From NCBI RefSeq assembly GCF_000614205.1, contig NZ_BAKN01000002.1, positions 1-64,000 on the forward strand: 64,000 bases of DNA. Direction: 5' to 3'. Shown piece after piece: positions 1-9,129 of the stretch. This stretch comes from Hoylesella saccharolytica JCM 17484. Its GTDB lineage: Bacteria > Bacteroidota > Bacteroidia > Bacteroidales > Bacteroidaceae. Both the position numbers and the translations under genes were made by a program. Positions within the stretch are counted from its first letter, which is position 1. Each line of letters opens with the position of its first letter. Below the pieces are notes generated by a model, which worked only from the letters and a program-made list of their open reading frames with translations, was not told the DNA's origin and ran no database searches.

Positions 1-118
1 CCATAGCGATTTTTGTTTGTAATTATTTGTATATCAATACCTTAAAATTACAACAAATTTCGCTAATCACCAAATTTATAGACACTTATAATTCGTCGAA
101 CTCACGTTATTTTAGCTT

Positions 119-331
119 CTTCCGTGGTAGAAATCCTGCCAGCGTTGCGGGGAACATTTCTTCCGTGGTAGAAATTCTGCCAGTGTTGCGGGGAACATTT
201 CTTCCGTGGTAGAAACTCTGCCGACGTTGTCGGGAGTATTTCTTCCGTAGAAGAAGCTCTGCAAACAAAGAAAACGAATCGGATACGGGTGTAGAAAAAT
301 CTGCCGACGTTGTCGGAAACATTTCTACAGT
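119..331. repeat. Array A: 41-bp tandem repeat, 3' of the DKNYY gene
   Basis: Units starting CTTCCGTGGTAG begin at 119, 160 and 201, exactly 41 bp apart. A degraded fourth begins at 242, and a detached fifth part-copy lies at 291-331. Units 3 and 5 contain a perfect 5-bp hairpin, CCGACGTTGTCGG, at 221-233 and 304-316; in units 1 and 2 the stem is imperfect. The array lies directly downstream of the minus-strand gene that ends at 367. Reading frames cross it because 41 is not a multiple of three and few stops occur, but they show no protein-like features. Positions 1-118 hold nothing I recognise. Confidence 0.85.
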
Positions 332-366
332 TGCAACCAGCCTGCTGTATGATGCTTGCAGGCGCG

Positions 367-1092
367 TTACCATTCAATTTTTCTGCCCATATAAAACTTG
401 TTATAGGCGTCTTTGGCAACGCCGTTACCCATACATTCGAAGGTACTTTCATGACAATCGGGTATCTTGCGACCCCAAAAGTAAACATTGAAGGCATCTT
501 TGGCGTAGCCGTCTATCATTACACGGAAAGTAGATTGCATGGCATCGCTTATCTTTGTACCCATGTAATACACGTTAAAAGCGTCTCTGGCATAGCCGTC
601 TTTTAATACTTGAAAGGTTGATTTCATAGCGTCTTCAATCTTTCGACCGTTGAAAAACACATCATCGGGCGTTTGCGAGTAACCTTGACCTAAGCTGTTA
701 CCGGGCAAAAGCTGGTCGGGCAGACGGTCAAAACGATCAGTATATCCGCCTCGGTCGTAGGGCTGACGCCCTGTTTGGGGCTGCCATACGTCATCGTATT
801 CCTCATCGCCCACCACCTTAAACGTGCGCGGATCAGCTCCCGGCAAAATTTTTCCTTTGTAAAATACCCGGTAGCGGTCTTTAGCATAACCGTAGCCCAG
901 ATACGTAAAGCTGCGCCTGTCTACCCCTACTACCAGTTGTCCGTTAAAAAACACATTGTTGCGATCCAGTCCGTAACCATAGTGCTCTTGTCGTTTTCCA
1001 TCAAAATGCTGTGCCTGTGCAGGTATTGCACCAAACATCGCTGCCAAAAATACGATGATGCAGCACCACTTTCGTTGCATGTTTCCGTTCAT
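367..1092 (-). CDS. Secreted DKNYY-repeat protein
   Basis: 241 residues. The first 27 or so form a signal peptide (a hydrophobic stretch ending in PAQAQ), so the protein is exported. The rest is about six repeats of roughly 30 residues, each centred on a motif like GYAKDAFNVYYMG or GYGLDRNNVFFNG. This matches the DKNYY repeat family, whose function is unknown. A low-complexity insert rich in D, R, Q and G (around residues 100-125) separates the first two repeats from the last four. Start: ATG at 1092, with AAGGAA just upstream; a second ATG four codons in is possible. It is divergent from msrAB. Confidence 0.8.
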   Translation of the reverse strand: MNGNMQRKWCCIIVFLAAMFGAIPAQAQHFDGKRQEHYGYGLDRNNVFFNGQLVVGVDRRSFTYLGYGYAKDRYRVFYKGKILPGADPRTFKVVGDEEYDDVWQPQTGRQPYDRGGYTDRFDRLPDQLLPGNSLGQGYSQTPDDVFFNGRKIEDAMKSTFQVLKDGYARDAFNVYYMGTKISDAMQSTFRVMIDGYAKDAFNVYFWGRKIPDCHESTFECMGNGVAKDAYNKFYMGRKIEW

Positions 1093-1122
1093 AGTGTTCC
1101 TTTTTAGTGAATATGCTTTACC

Positions 1123-1136
1123 ATTGGTAGACCAAT
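1123..1136. promoter_or_regulatory. 14-bp palindrome in the leader of the DKNYY gene
   Basis: ATTGGT-AG-ACCAAT is a perfect inverted repeat 31 bp upstream of the minus-strand start at 1092. A minus-strand -7 element TATCTTTG (1220-1227) would give a leader running through it. It could be an operator or an RNA hairpin; no regulator can be named. Confidence 0.35.
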
Positions 1137-1270
1137 CGTTCGCCCCTATCTTGCAAACGAAAAACTAAACGATGCAAATACAGCATCTTAAAACTTGGTC
1201 TAAGCCGATGAATATGCAGCAAAGATAAATATTTATTCTACATTGAAGCAGATAAAAAGATATAAAATAT

Positions 1271-1301
1271 TTTGCAAAACAGCACTTTTTATATAGCTTT
1301 G
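1271..1301 (+). promoter_or_regulatory. Bacteroidetes-type promoter of msrAB
   Basis: TTTG at 1271-1274, a 19-nt spacer, then TAGCTTTG at 1294-1301. This fits the TTTG-N19-21-TAnnTTTG consensus of the Bacteroidetes primary sigma factor. It lies 25 nt before the msrAB start. Confidence 0.75.
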
Positions 1302-1326
1302 CTACCTAACTCAAAATTAACTGAAC

Positions 1327-2412
1327 ATGGGAAAACGAATGTATAAATTCATCTTTTTGCTATGTGGTGCACTATGTGTTTGCTGCACAGGATGTGGTAA
1401 AAAACTCGAAAATAAAGAAAAAACGATGAACAAACAAACAGAAATTTATTTGGCCGGAGGCTGTTTCTGGGGTACGGAACATTTCTTGAAACAAGTAAAC
1501 GGCGTATTAAACACAGAAACAGGATATGCCAACGGTAACGGAACAGGCCCTACATACGAGGAGGTTTGCACCGATAAAACAGGTTTTGCAGAGGCTGTAC
1601 GGGTAGTTTATAACCCCGAAGTGCTGCCTCTTTCCCTGCTTTTGCAACTCTACTTTCAAAGTATCGACCCAACAACACTTAACCGTCAAGGGGGCGATAG
1701 GGGTACGCAGTATCGCACGGGGATATATTATACCGACCCCGACGACCTTCCATTAATTCTGGCAGAAAAAGAAAAACTGAGCAAGGCATACGACAAACCG
1801 GTGGTTGTTGAAGTATTGCCACTGAAGAATTTTTATGCCGCCGAAACCTATCATCAGGACTATCTGGATAAAAACCCATCAGGGTATTGCCATATTCCGA
1901 AAGCGCTCTTCGAGTGGGCACGCAACGTTAACCGGTCTGAAACCAAACAGCAGGTTTACGAAAAGCCTTCAAGCGAAACTTTAAAAAGTCAACTAACGCC
2001 ATTGCAATACGAGGTTACGCAGAACGCTGGCACAGAGATGCCCTATCAAAACGAATATAACAAAGAGTTCAGAGAGGGCATTTATGTAGATATCACCACA
2101 GGTGAACCTCTCTTTTTATCAACAGATAAGTTTGAGTCAGGATGCGGATGGCCTGCTTTTTCGAAACCTATCGACAATCATTTGTTGAAACGTCTAAGCG
2201 ACAAATCGCACGGAATGAGTCGCACGGAGGTGCGAAGTGCCAAAGGAAATGCACACTTGGGACATGTTTTTAACGATGGACCGAAAGAGAGTGGAGGCTT
2301 ACGCTACTGCATCAACAGTGCTTCTTTGCGTTTTATTCCTAAAGCTGAAATGGAGAAAAACGGTTATGGCGCATACTTGAAACTGCTGAATTCGGAGGTA
2401 AAGAAACACTGA
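1327..2412 (+). CDS. msrAB: Bifunctional peptide methionine sulfoxide reductase MsrA/MsrB, probable lipoprotein
   Basis: 361 residues; reduces both stereoisomers of methionine sulfoxide in oxidised proteins. The N-terminus is a hydrophobic signal with clustered cysteines (CVCCTGC, residues 18-23), so the enzyme is probably a lipoprotein of the cell envelope. The MsrA domain (about 38-195) has [10 protein letters not shown] with catalytic Cys46. The MsrB domain (about 220-350) has SGCGWPAF and RYCINS, with catalytic Cys328. The CxxC zinc pairs of many MsrB proteins are absent, as is usual in MsrAB fusions. The gene is monocistronic with its own promoter. An internal ATG at residue 34 would give a cytoplasmic form, but the leader argues for export. 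Confidence 0.92.
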   Translation: MGKRMYKFIFLLCGALCVCCTGCGKKLENKEKTMNKQTEIYLAGGCFWGTEHFLKQVNGVLNTETGYANGNGTGPTYEEVCTDKTGFAEAVRVVYNPEVLPLSLLLQLYFQSIDPTTLNRQGGDRGTQYRTGIYYTDPDDLPLILAEKEKLSKAYDKPVVVEVLPLKNFYAAETYHQDYLDKNPSGYCHIPKALFEWARNVNRSETKQQVYEKPSSETLKSQLTPLQYEVTQNAGTEMPYQNEYNKEFREGIYVDITTGEPLFLSTDKFESGCGWPAFSKPIDNHLLKRLSDKSHGMSRTEVRSAKGNAHLGHVFNDGPKESGGLRYCINSASLRFIPKAEMEKNGYGAYLKLLNSEVKKH

Positions 2413-2545
2413 TGGTAGCGCATCAACTACTTTCTTCCAATGTCATTGTTACGCATCCACCTCAACATTGGTAATGCAACAAATCCGCCACAGATAGAAC
2501 AAACCGACCAAAGATACCGGTTGTAGCCACTTTTTATGTTGTTTG

Positions 2546-2578
2546 TTTGGAACAAAAGATGCAAAAGGGGTAATTTTG
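2546..2578 (+). promoter_or_regulatory. Promoter of the GH2 gene
   Basis: TTTG at 2546-2549, a 21-nt spacer, then TAATTTTG at 2571-2578, matching the Bacteroidetes consensus. It lies 40 nt before the start at 2619. Confidence 0.65.
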
Positions 2579-2618
2579 AAATCCGAAACGAATAACTTTT
2601 AATTAGTAAACAACCATA

Positions 2619-4451
2619 ATGAGAACCTTTAGATTATCGTTTGTAGTCGTTTTCGCGGCTATATTTTTTACCGTAAATGCCGCCGATATGCCGCGGCCCG
2701 AGTATCCGCGTCCACAGTTTGAGCGGTCAGAATGGACCAATCTGAACGGCACATGGACGTACATTTTCGACTTTGGCAACAGCGGAGCCGAACAGGGATA
2801 TGAGAAATCAACAGGCTTCGGTAGCAAAATTATCGTTCCTTTCTGTCCCGAGAGTTCCTTATCGGGCGTCGGACACAAAGATTTTATCAATGCCATGTGG
2901 TACCAACGCACATTACACATTCCCCAAAGTTGGACAGGCAAACACGTAATGCTGAATTTCGGTGGCGTGGATTACCGTTCGACCATTTATATTAACGGGC
3001 ATAGAGTGCAAGAACACTTCGGTGGTTCGGCATCATTTGCGGTAGACATTGCACCTTATGTTAACTTCGGTGCTGACAATAATCTTGTCGTCCATGTTCA
3101 AGACGACATACGTTCACGAGTCCAGGGTGCCGGAAAACAGTCTGACAGGCTACATTCTTATTCGTGCTTTTATACTCGCGTAACGGGTATTTGGCAAACT
3201 GTTTGGCTCGAACCGATTGCCAAAGGCGGACTGAAAGCATGTCGCATCACCCCCGATTTGGACAACAAACAGTTTGTTTTCGAACCTTCTTACTACGAAA
3301 TAGAGCCGGGTTATAAACTCGAAGTAAAAGTGAAAGAGGGGGCAAAAACGGTATTCCGGCAGGAGGTTACTGCCGCCAACAGCTCTATCGTGGTAGCTAA
3401 GATGAGCAAAGTAAAGACATGGTCGCCCGAATCACCATTTCTTTACGACATCGAACTGACGGTGAAAAATGAACGCGGAGCCGTTGCCGATTACGTGAAA
3501 GCATATGCGGGGATGCGTAAGGTAGAAATTCGCAACCGCGAATTTTACCTCAACAACGCACCCTACTATCTGCGCTTGGTGCTCGACCAAGGTTATTATC
3601 CAGACGGACAGTGGACAGCTCCAACCGATGAAGAGCTGAAACGCGACATCGTTCTGTCACAACAGGCCGGTTTTAATGGCGCGCGTCTGCACCAGAAAGT
3701 TTTCGAGCAGCGCTACCTCTATTGGGCCGACAAATTGGGATATCTTACATGGGGCGAATATGCCAGCTGGGGAATGGATTGGACCAACCCCGTAGCAGCA
3801 CGCAATATGCTCAGCGAATGGGACGAATGTCTGCATCGCGACTACAACGCGCCTTGTATTATAGCATGGTCACCGCTAAACGAGTCGTGGAAAGAAGACA
3901 TCGATGAGCAGCGTGCCCGACTGACTAACGACCTTTATTTTATGACCAAACGTATAGACCCCACACGTCCTGTATCAGCTGCCAGTGGCGGAATGCACGC
4001 CGGATTTACCGACATCTTTTCCGAGCACACCTACGAACAAGACCGTCTGAAGCTGTATCTGCAGCTGGCACTGGACAAAGACGGTAGTCCCTACATTCTA
4101 CAAAAGCGAGCTAGCGCACCCTACAAGGGCGAGTGTTACATGCTTGACGAGTTTGGCGGAATTACATGGGTGAAGAAAACCAATGCGTCAGAAATATCTG
4201 CCAGCGACGAGTTTTGGGGCTATGGTAATGGTCCGAAAACGCTTGAAGAGTTTTATACACGTCTCGAAGGACAGGTTTCAGCAGTGCTGGCTACCGACCA
4301 TATCGCCGGTTTTTGCTTTACACAGATTACCGATGTGGAGCAAGAAAAAAACGGTATCTACACCTACGACCGTCAAACTAAATTCGACATGAACCGCATC
4401 CGCCAGATTATAACCAAGAGCAGAGCCAAAGCTCGTAGCGAGTTTAAATAG
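2619..4451 (+). CDS. Secreted glycoside hydrolase family 2 (beta-galactosidase/glucuronidase-like)
   Basis: 610 residues with a signal peptide of about 21 residues ending VNAA, so periplasmic or surface-exposed. Order: sugar-binding jelly-roll domain (about 25-205, with NLNGTW and WYQRTLHIP), immunoglobulin-like domain (about 210-300), and a TIM barrel (about 305-600). Glu422 in SPLNESW is the expected acid/base and Glu511 in CYMLDEFGG the expected nucleophile. At 610 residues it is a short GH2 without the extra C-terminal domains of LacZ. It probably cleaves a beta-linked galactoside, glucuronide or mannoside; the sugar cannot be read from sequence. Own promoter and a strong terminator downstream. 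Confidence 0.85.
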   Translation: MRTFRLSFVVVFAAIFFTVNAADMPRPEYPRPQFERSEWTNLNGTWTYIFDFGNSGAEQGYEKSTGFGSKIIVPFCPESSLSGVGHKDFINAMWYQRTLHIPQSWTGKHVMLNFGGVDYRSTIYINGHRVQEHFGGSASFAVDIAPYVNFGADNNLVVHVQDDIRSRVQGAGKQSDRLHSYSCFYTRVTGIWQTVWLEPIAKGGLKACRITPDLDNKQFVFEPSYYEIEPGYKLEVKVKEGAKTVFRQEVTAANSSIVVAKMSKVKTWSPESPFLYDIELTVKNERGAVADYVKAYAGMRKVEIRNREFYLNNAPYYLRLVLDQGYYPDGQWTAPTDEELKRDIVLSQQAGFNGARLHQKVFEQRYLYWADKLGYLTWGEYASWGMDWTNPVAARNMLSEWDECLHRDYNAPCIIAWSPLNESWKEDIDEQRARLTNDLYFMTKRIDPTRPVSAASGGMHAGFTDIFSEHTYEQDRLKLYLQLALDKDGSPYILQKRASAPYKGECYMLDEFGGITWVKKTNASEISASDEFWGYGNGPKTLEEFYTRLEGQVSAVLATDHIAGFCFTQITDVEQEKNGIYTYDRQTKFDMNRIRQIITKSRAKARSEFK

Positions 4452-4531
4452 CAGCTGCATGGCAACCAAGCACTTCCAAATTGAAATAAGTTAGGGTTAT
4501 CATTGCCATAAGCGTTAAGATAAAAAAATAT

Positions 4532-4570
4532 TTTACCCCGACGATCGAATCGCCGGGGTAAATTTTATTT
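4532..4570 (+). terminator. Intrinsic terminator after the GH2 gene
   Basis: Inverted repeat TTTACCCCG / CGGGGTAAA (4532-4540 / 4554-4562). The inner part continues as CGAT/ATCG around a 3-nt loop after one mismatch. It is followed by TTTTATTT. It lies 80 bp after the stop codon. Confidence 0.85.
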
Positions 4571-4910
4571 CACAAATCGTGTAGGTATACACAACTTGTG
4601 TAAGATATTTCATTAAATGCGCTCATTATTCTTCGCTACTTCTACAACCTTTTTGCCGCTTTTGCGTTACCCATCAATCCAACAATAAAAAACACACGAA
4701 CTGTGTGTCACTACAGCTTGACTGTTATAATACCATCCATTGCAACAATGTTGTAGCTCCATTTTTTTACTTTTTTACCTGTTCGCCCTTTCACCTTTAC
4801 CTTCAGGAGAGGTCGGGATAAATGATTTCGGCATTTTTTCTTACTTTTGTAGTGCGTTCAAACAAACTTTTCGGGACAGAGATCTATTGCTCCCCATCGA
4901 ATAAAAACCA
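4571..4910. other. Intergenic region with a probable -7 element
   Basis: No gene seen. A -7 element TACTTTTG lies at 4842-4849, in front of the glycosyltransferase start at 4911; no good TTTG lies at the right distance. A weak hairpin ACACA-N5-TGTGT is near 4692-4708. The T- and C-rich stretch 4760-4795 reads, on the minus strand, as GGTAAA/GGTGAAA runs similar to those flanking 60015-60050. Confidence 0.4.
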
Positions 4911-5743
4911 ATGAATAAAGAATATTTGCTTTTTGTTCCGTCCGGCGGATTAGCCAATCGGATGCGTGCCTTGGCATCAGCTTACAACCTATCGCAACAC
5001 ACTGGTGTGCAAACAGAGGCCGTATGGTTTTGCGATTGGGCATTAAATGCACCTTTTAACAGTATCTTCGAGCCCCTCTCGGCAGAATGTTTCTGCGTGC
5101 GCGAGGCTGAAAAACAAGACATTCTGACGCTGGACAGACCTCGCAAACGTAACTTCAAACTGCCGCTTTTGTATCAGTTGCTCCGTTTTGAACAACGCAT
5201 TGACGAGTGGCAGGTGACACCACTGAAACAGAAAGCATTTGATTTTGAAACTTGGGCTGTGGGAAAGAAGAGCTATATGAGTTGTTATCAAGACTTTGGC
5301 AATGTTGAAAATGCACTTTATAGAAGCCTTTTCCATCCTGTGCAGGCCGTCCTCGAGAGGTAGAACGATATCAAATGTCCTTCACCGACCATACTTTTGG
5401 GTTACATATCCGACGTACGGACAACCGGGAATCCATAGAACGCAGTCCAATCAGTATGTTTATCGATGCCGTTGAACATGAGATCGAGGTACACGAAGAT
5501 GCTCGGTTCTTCCTTGCTACAGACGATGAAGCCACAAAAGACACGCTTCGCAGTCGCTTTGCAGACCGTATCATCACACCCGAAACGCCTGCATCGCGCA
5601 GCGATATAAGCGGCATCAGAAGCGGTTTGGCCGCAATGTGGACGCTGGCTGCTACACAAACAATATACGGTTCGGCAGGCAGTAGCTTCTCGGTGATGGC
5701 AGCCAAGGTGGGCGGCAACCAGCTGCAGATACTTAGTAAATAA
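4911..5743 (+). pseudogene. Frameshifted glycosyltransferase, fucosyltransferase-like
   Basis: The first frame (4911-5360) encodes an N-terminus with PSGGLANRMRALASAY, a nucleotide-sugar-binding type loop. It then stops at 5361. The continuation is in the -1 frame and contains GLHIRRTDN, the HxRRTD motif of fucosyltransferase-like (GT11/GT37/O-FucT fold) enzymes, then ends SAGSSFSVMAAKVGG. Adding one G near 5357 gives a continuous protein of about 277 residues (VLEEVERYQMSF across the join). It probably transfers a deoxysugar to a surface glycan; donor and acceptor are unknown. It faces licD, another surface-decoration gene. The break may be a sequencing error. Confidence 0.7.
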
Positions 5744-5769
5744 GCTGAGAGGATAAAAAAGAAAGTCCG

Positions 5770-6624
5770 TCAGCGGGCAGACGGGTTTTCTTCAGCTTTG
5801 GAAAGCGGCTCATTGGTGAGACTTTCCAATAAAAATACAGAATGAATTTTACGCTTTTCGACCGGTGGAATATCCATATAATGCCGATAAAGATCCTTTA
5901 AATACGCATCAGGATTTGCAGGTACGCTAAACTGTTTACCTTCAAATGTCATCTCGCCAAGCGGAAAAACGCTCTCACAACGATGGGTTATGCCATATCC
6001 GTTGTTGACTAATACGTTAGAGATATACTTGTTTTTCTTCGGAAAAAAGCAACACAGCACTCCCCATATCGCACGATAAAGGGCATATTTACCGCCAAAC
6101 CAAAAGAATTCGGCAAACGAACGAAGACTGTAATAATGGGCTTTGTGCAGGATAGAGTAACTTCTTGATATACCTAATGTAAGCCGTTTAATCAGCTTGC
6201 GCGGTAAAGCAGGATACGGAATAAACGGAAAAATATCTACATAGACCCCCTTTTCATAGCTCTCCGCAAAGTTATCACCCGGTTCAACAAAAAAAGAATT
6301 GGTATCTCTCACCTTTGTTATCGGCTCTTTTAACCGCTTGTCAATATAAGGCGACTGCAAAATCAAGCCTTCGGGCAGCTCCTTTTGAGCCACTTCTACA
6401 AACTTACGCATATCCTCCAACCGCATGGCGATGTCTATATCATCGTCCCACGGAATAAACCCACCATGCCTTACGGCCCCGAGTAAAGTGCCGCCATCGA
6501 GCCAATACGCAATATCATGCCGCCGACAAATACCCTCGATCTCCTCGAGTATCGACAATTGCTTTAACTGACACGCTCTAAGGTGTTGTCGCTTAAATGC
6601 TTCCATATGCTGATTGGTGGTCAT
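5770..6624 (-). CDS. LicD-family nucleotidyltransferase-fold protein
   Basis: 284 residues, intact. The N-terminal half has the LicD signature: LDGGTLLGAVRHGGFIPWD followed by DDIDIAM (acidic residues 60-64, metal binding). LicD proteins attach phosphocholine or similar phospho-substituents to cell-surface glycans, and many members are uncharacterised. There is no signal peptide or clear membrane segment, so it acts in the cytoplasm. It is convergent with the broken glycosyltransferase (26 bp between stops), suggesting a small surface-glycan modification locus. ATG at 6624; a minus-strand -7 element TATCTTTG lies at 6700-6707. Confidence 0.88.
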   Translation of the reverse strand: MTTNQHMEAFKRQHLRACQLKQLSILEEIEGICRRHDIAYWLDGGTLLGAVRHGGFIPWDDDIDIAMRLEDMRKFVEVAQKELPEGLILQSPYIDKRLKEPITKVRDTNSFFVEPGDNFAESYEKGVYVDIFPFIPYPALPRKLIKRLTLGISRSYSILHKAHYYSLRSFAEFFWFGGKYALYRAIWGVLCCFFPKKNKYISNVLVNNGYGITHRCESVFPLGEMTFEGKQFSVPANPDAYLKDLYRHYMDIPPVEKRKIHSVFLLESLTNEPLSKAEENPSAR

Positions 6625-6699
6625 CGTTGGTTCTGTTAAGGGTTATTTTGATACCATTCTGTATTTTTCCATTGTACAGAGATACAGAAGTTATCAGTG

Positions 6700-6757
6700 C
6701 AAAGATAGCAGAAACACGGCAGTTTTATCGATAATCAGGTAGTTTTTTGTACCTTTG
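6700..6757. promoter_or_regulatory. Divergent -7 elements of licD and the GH92 gene
   Basis: On the minus strand TATCTTTG (6700-6707) faces licD. On the plus strand TACCTTTG (6750-6757) lies 27 nt before the GH92 start. Neither has a clean TTTG at 19-21 nt, so both are called on the -7 element and position only. Confidence 0.5.
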
Positions 6758-6783
6758 CACAAAACCTAAACTTCATATCACGC

Positions 6784-9060
6784 ATGAAAAGAATCATCAA
6801 ATCAGTATTTGTTGCTTTATTTTTGAGTGCTGCGAACACACTTTCTGCGGCCGAACCGGTTGACTTTGTGAGCACACTTGTAGGCACACAATCGAGTTAT
6901 CAGTTATCAACAGGCAACACGTATCCCGCCATTGCCATGCCATGGGGAATGAATTTCTGGATGCCGCAAACAGGAAAAATGGGCGACGGATGGGCTTATA
7001 CCTATGGTGCTGAAAAGATAAGAGGACTGAAACAAACACATCAGCCCAGCCCGTGGATCAACGATTACGGGCAGTTTTCAGTGATGCCGACCACCGGAAA
7101 AATTGTTTTTAACGAGGACAAACGCGCCAGTTGGTTCTCGCATAAGGCTGAAACGGCACGTCCTTATTATTATAAAGTGTATCTGGCAGACTATGATTTG
7201 ACGGCCGAAATGGCTCCTACAGAACGTGCAGTGATTATGCGCATGACCTTTCCTCAAACCGACAGTGCATCGTTTGTTATCGATGCATTCAATCGGGGCT
7301 CGTATATCAAGGTGCTACCGAACGAAAAAAAGATTGTGGGTTATAGTACAAGAAACAGCGGAGGCGTGCCCAAGGGCTTTAAAAACTTCTTTGTAATGGA
7401 GTTTGAACGTCCCTTTGACTATGTATATACCGTGAAAGACGGAGTTATATCGGCCTCTTCCACCACATCGAGTTGCGACCATGCCGGTGCCATCGTTGGT
7501 TTTAAAACCCGCAGAGGCGAACAGGTGAGCGTGCGAATTGCCTCTTCGTTTATCAGCGAAGAGCAGGCTTGGATAAACCTGAAAGAGCTGGGCAATCACT
7601 CGTTGGACGAAATAAAGGAAAAAGGAAGACAGCGTTGGAACGATGTTTTGAGCCGTATTGAGGTGAAAGACGATAACATCGACCATCTGCGTACCTTCTA
7701 TTCGTGTCTTTATCGGTCGTTGTTGTTCCCCCGTCAGTTCTTCGAATATAACGCAGCAGGCCATCCGGTACACTACAGTCCTTATAACGGCGAGGTACTT
7801 CCGGGCCGTATGTACACCGATACAGGCTTTTGGGATACGTTTAGAAGTTTGTTCCCATTATTAAATTTGATGTATCCCGAAGTGAGTCAGGGCGTTCAAG
7901 AAGGATTGGCTAATGCTTACAAAGAGAGCGGTTTCTTACCCGAATGGGCCAGTCCGGGCCACCGTGGCTGCATGGTAGGTAACAATTCGGCATCTGTTGT
8001 AGCCGATGCTTACCTCAAAGGTATACGCGGATACGACGCTGAAACATTGTGGCAAGCCGTTACCCACGGTGCCAACGCTGTGCATCCTCACGTTCTGTCG
8101 ACCGGAAGATGGGGTTTTGAGCATTACAACAAACTGGGTTATGTGCCCTATGATGTAAAAATCAACGAGAGCGTAGCACGCACTTTGGAGTATGCTTACG
8201 ATGATTGGTGCATCTATCAGCTGGGGTTAGCTTTGGGTAAACCAAAGAAAGAGATTGAGGTTTATCGCAAAAGAGCACTGAATTATCGTAATGTTTTTGA
8301 CCGCGAAACACGTTTGATGCGGGGCAGAAACAGCGATGGCAGCTTCCAAACGCCGTTTAACCCGTTGAAATGGGGGGATGCTTTTACCGAAGGAAACAGC
8401 TGGCATTACACTTGGTCGGTATTTCACGACCCTCAGGGATTAATCAATTTAATGGGTGGAAAAAAAGTGTTTAACGCCATGCTCGACTCTGTTTTCAACC
8501 TTCCACCTATCTTTGACGCCAGTGCTTACGGTCAGGTGATACACGAAATACGTGAAATGCAGATTATGAATTTCGGTAATTACGCACACGGTAACCAACC
8601 AATACAACACGCCACCTATCTTTATGATTATTCAGGAGAGCCTTGGAAGACCCAATATTGGGTGAGAGAAGTGATGGACAGATTGTATTCTGCCGCTCCG
8701 GACGGTTATTGCGGCGATGAAGACAATGGTCAGACATCGGCTTGGTATGTATTCTCTGCACTCGGCTTTTACCCTGTTTGTCCCGGAAGTCAGCAATATG
8801 CGCTGGGCGTTCCTTACTTTAAACGGGTGGTTATGCACATGCCCAACGGTAAAACAACGGTTATATCGGCACCCGACAACAGCGAGAAAAATCGCTATAT
8901 TGCCGATATGACATTTAACAACGCACCATATACGAAGAATTATGTTACCCATCATGAGCTGCTGTCGGGTGCTCAACTGATGTTCAAATTAAGCTCAACG
9001 CCCAACCGACAACGAGGTACGGCTACTTCAGATGCGCCTTATTCGCTCAGTAGAAAGTAA
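6784..9060 (+). CDS. Secreted GH92 alpha-mannosidase
   Basis: 758 residues, a usual length for GH92. Signal peptide of about 22 residues (ends LSAAEP). The N-terminal beta-sandwich starts at FVSTLVGTQSSY and the C-terminal (alpha/alpha)6 domain holds the active site. Family signatures are EGNSWHYTW with the general-acid-type Glu536, and GDEDNGQTSAWYVFSALGFYPVCPG with Asp645 and Asp647 as base candidates. GH92 enzymes are calcium-dependent exo-alpha-mannosidases acting on N-glycans and mannans; linkage cannot be read here. Probably periplasmic, trimming imported oligosaccharides with the GH2 and GH3 enzymes nearby. No SusCD pair is present, so it is not part of a complete polysaccharide utilisation locus within this window. 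Confidence 0.92.
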   Translation: MKRIIKSVFVALFLSAANTLSAAEPVDFVSTLVGTQSSYQLSTGNTYPAIAMPWGMNFWMPQTGKMGDGWAYTYGAEKIRGLKQTHQPSPWINDYGQFSVMPTTGKIVFNEDKRASWFSHKAETARPYYYKVYLADYDLTAEMAPTERAVIMRMTFPQTDSASFVIDAFNRGSYIKVLPNEKKIVGYSTRNSGGVPKGFKNFFVMEFERPFDYVYTVKDGVISASSTTSSCDHAGAIVGFKTRRGEQVSVRIASSFISEEQAWINLKELGNHSLDEIKEKGRQRWNDVLSRIEVKDDNIDHLRTFYSCLYRSLLFPRQFFEYNAAGHPVHYSPYNGEVLPGRMYTDTGFWDTFRSLFPLLNLMYPEVSQGVQEGLANAYKESGFLPEWASPGHRGCMVGNNSASVVADAYLKGIRGYDAETLWQAVTHGANAVHPHVLSTGRWGFEHYNKLGYVPYDVKINESVARTLEYAYDDWCIYQLGLALGKPKKEIEVYRKRALNYRNVFDRETRLMRGRNSDGSFQTPFNPLKWGDAFTEGNSWHYTWSVFHDPQGLINLMGGKKVFNAMLDSVFNLPPIFDASAYGQVIHEIREMQIMNFGNYAHGNQPIQHATYLYDYSGEPWKTQYWVREVMDRLYSAAPDGYCGDEDNGQTSAWYVFSALGFYPVCPGSQQYALGVPYFKRVVMHMPNGKTTVISAPDNSEKNRYIADMTFNNAPYTKNYVTHHELLSGAQLMFKLSSTPNRQRGTATSDAPYSLSRK

Positions 9061-9129
9061 ACATCAGCCGATACGCATTTATTGAAAACGGCCCAAACAC
9101 AGGCGTAACGCCCTCTCATCGCTTTGTTC

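Noticed and set aside
102..497. Minus-strand protein of 131 residues across array A
   Set aside because: It is a translation of the 41-bp repeats (repeating LPRKK/STTEE phrases) running out of phase into the DKNYY gene; no family features.
1327..2412. MsrA and MsrB as separate genes
   Set aside because: One uninterrupted frame covers both domains, an established fusion type.
5375..5743. Independent 122-residue protein starting MSFTDHT
   Set aside because: It holds the C-terminal HIRRTD motif of the glycosyltransferase and reads on from the preceding frame; half a domain cannot stand alone.
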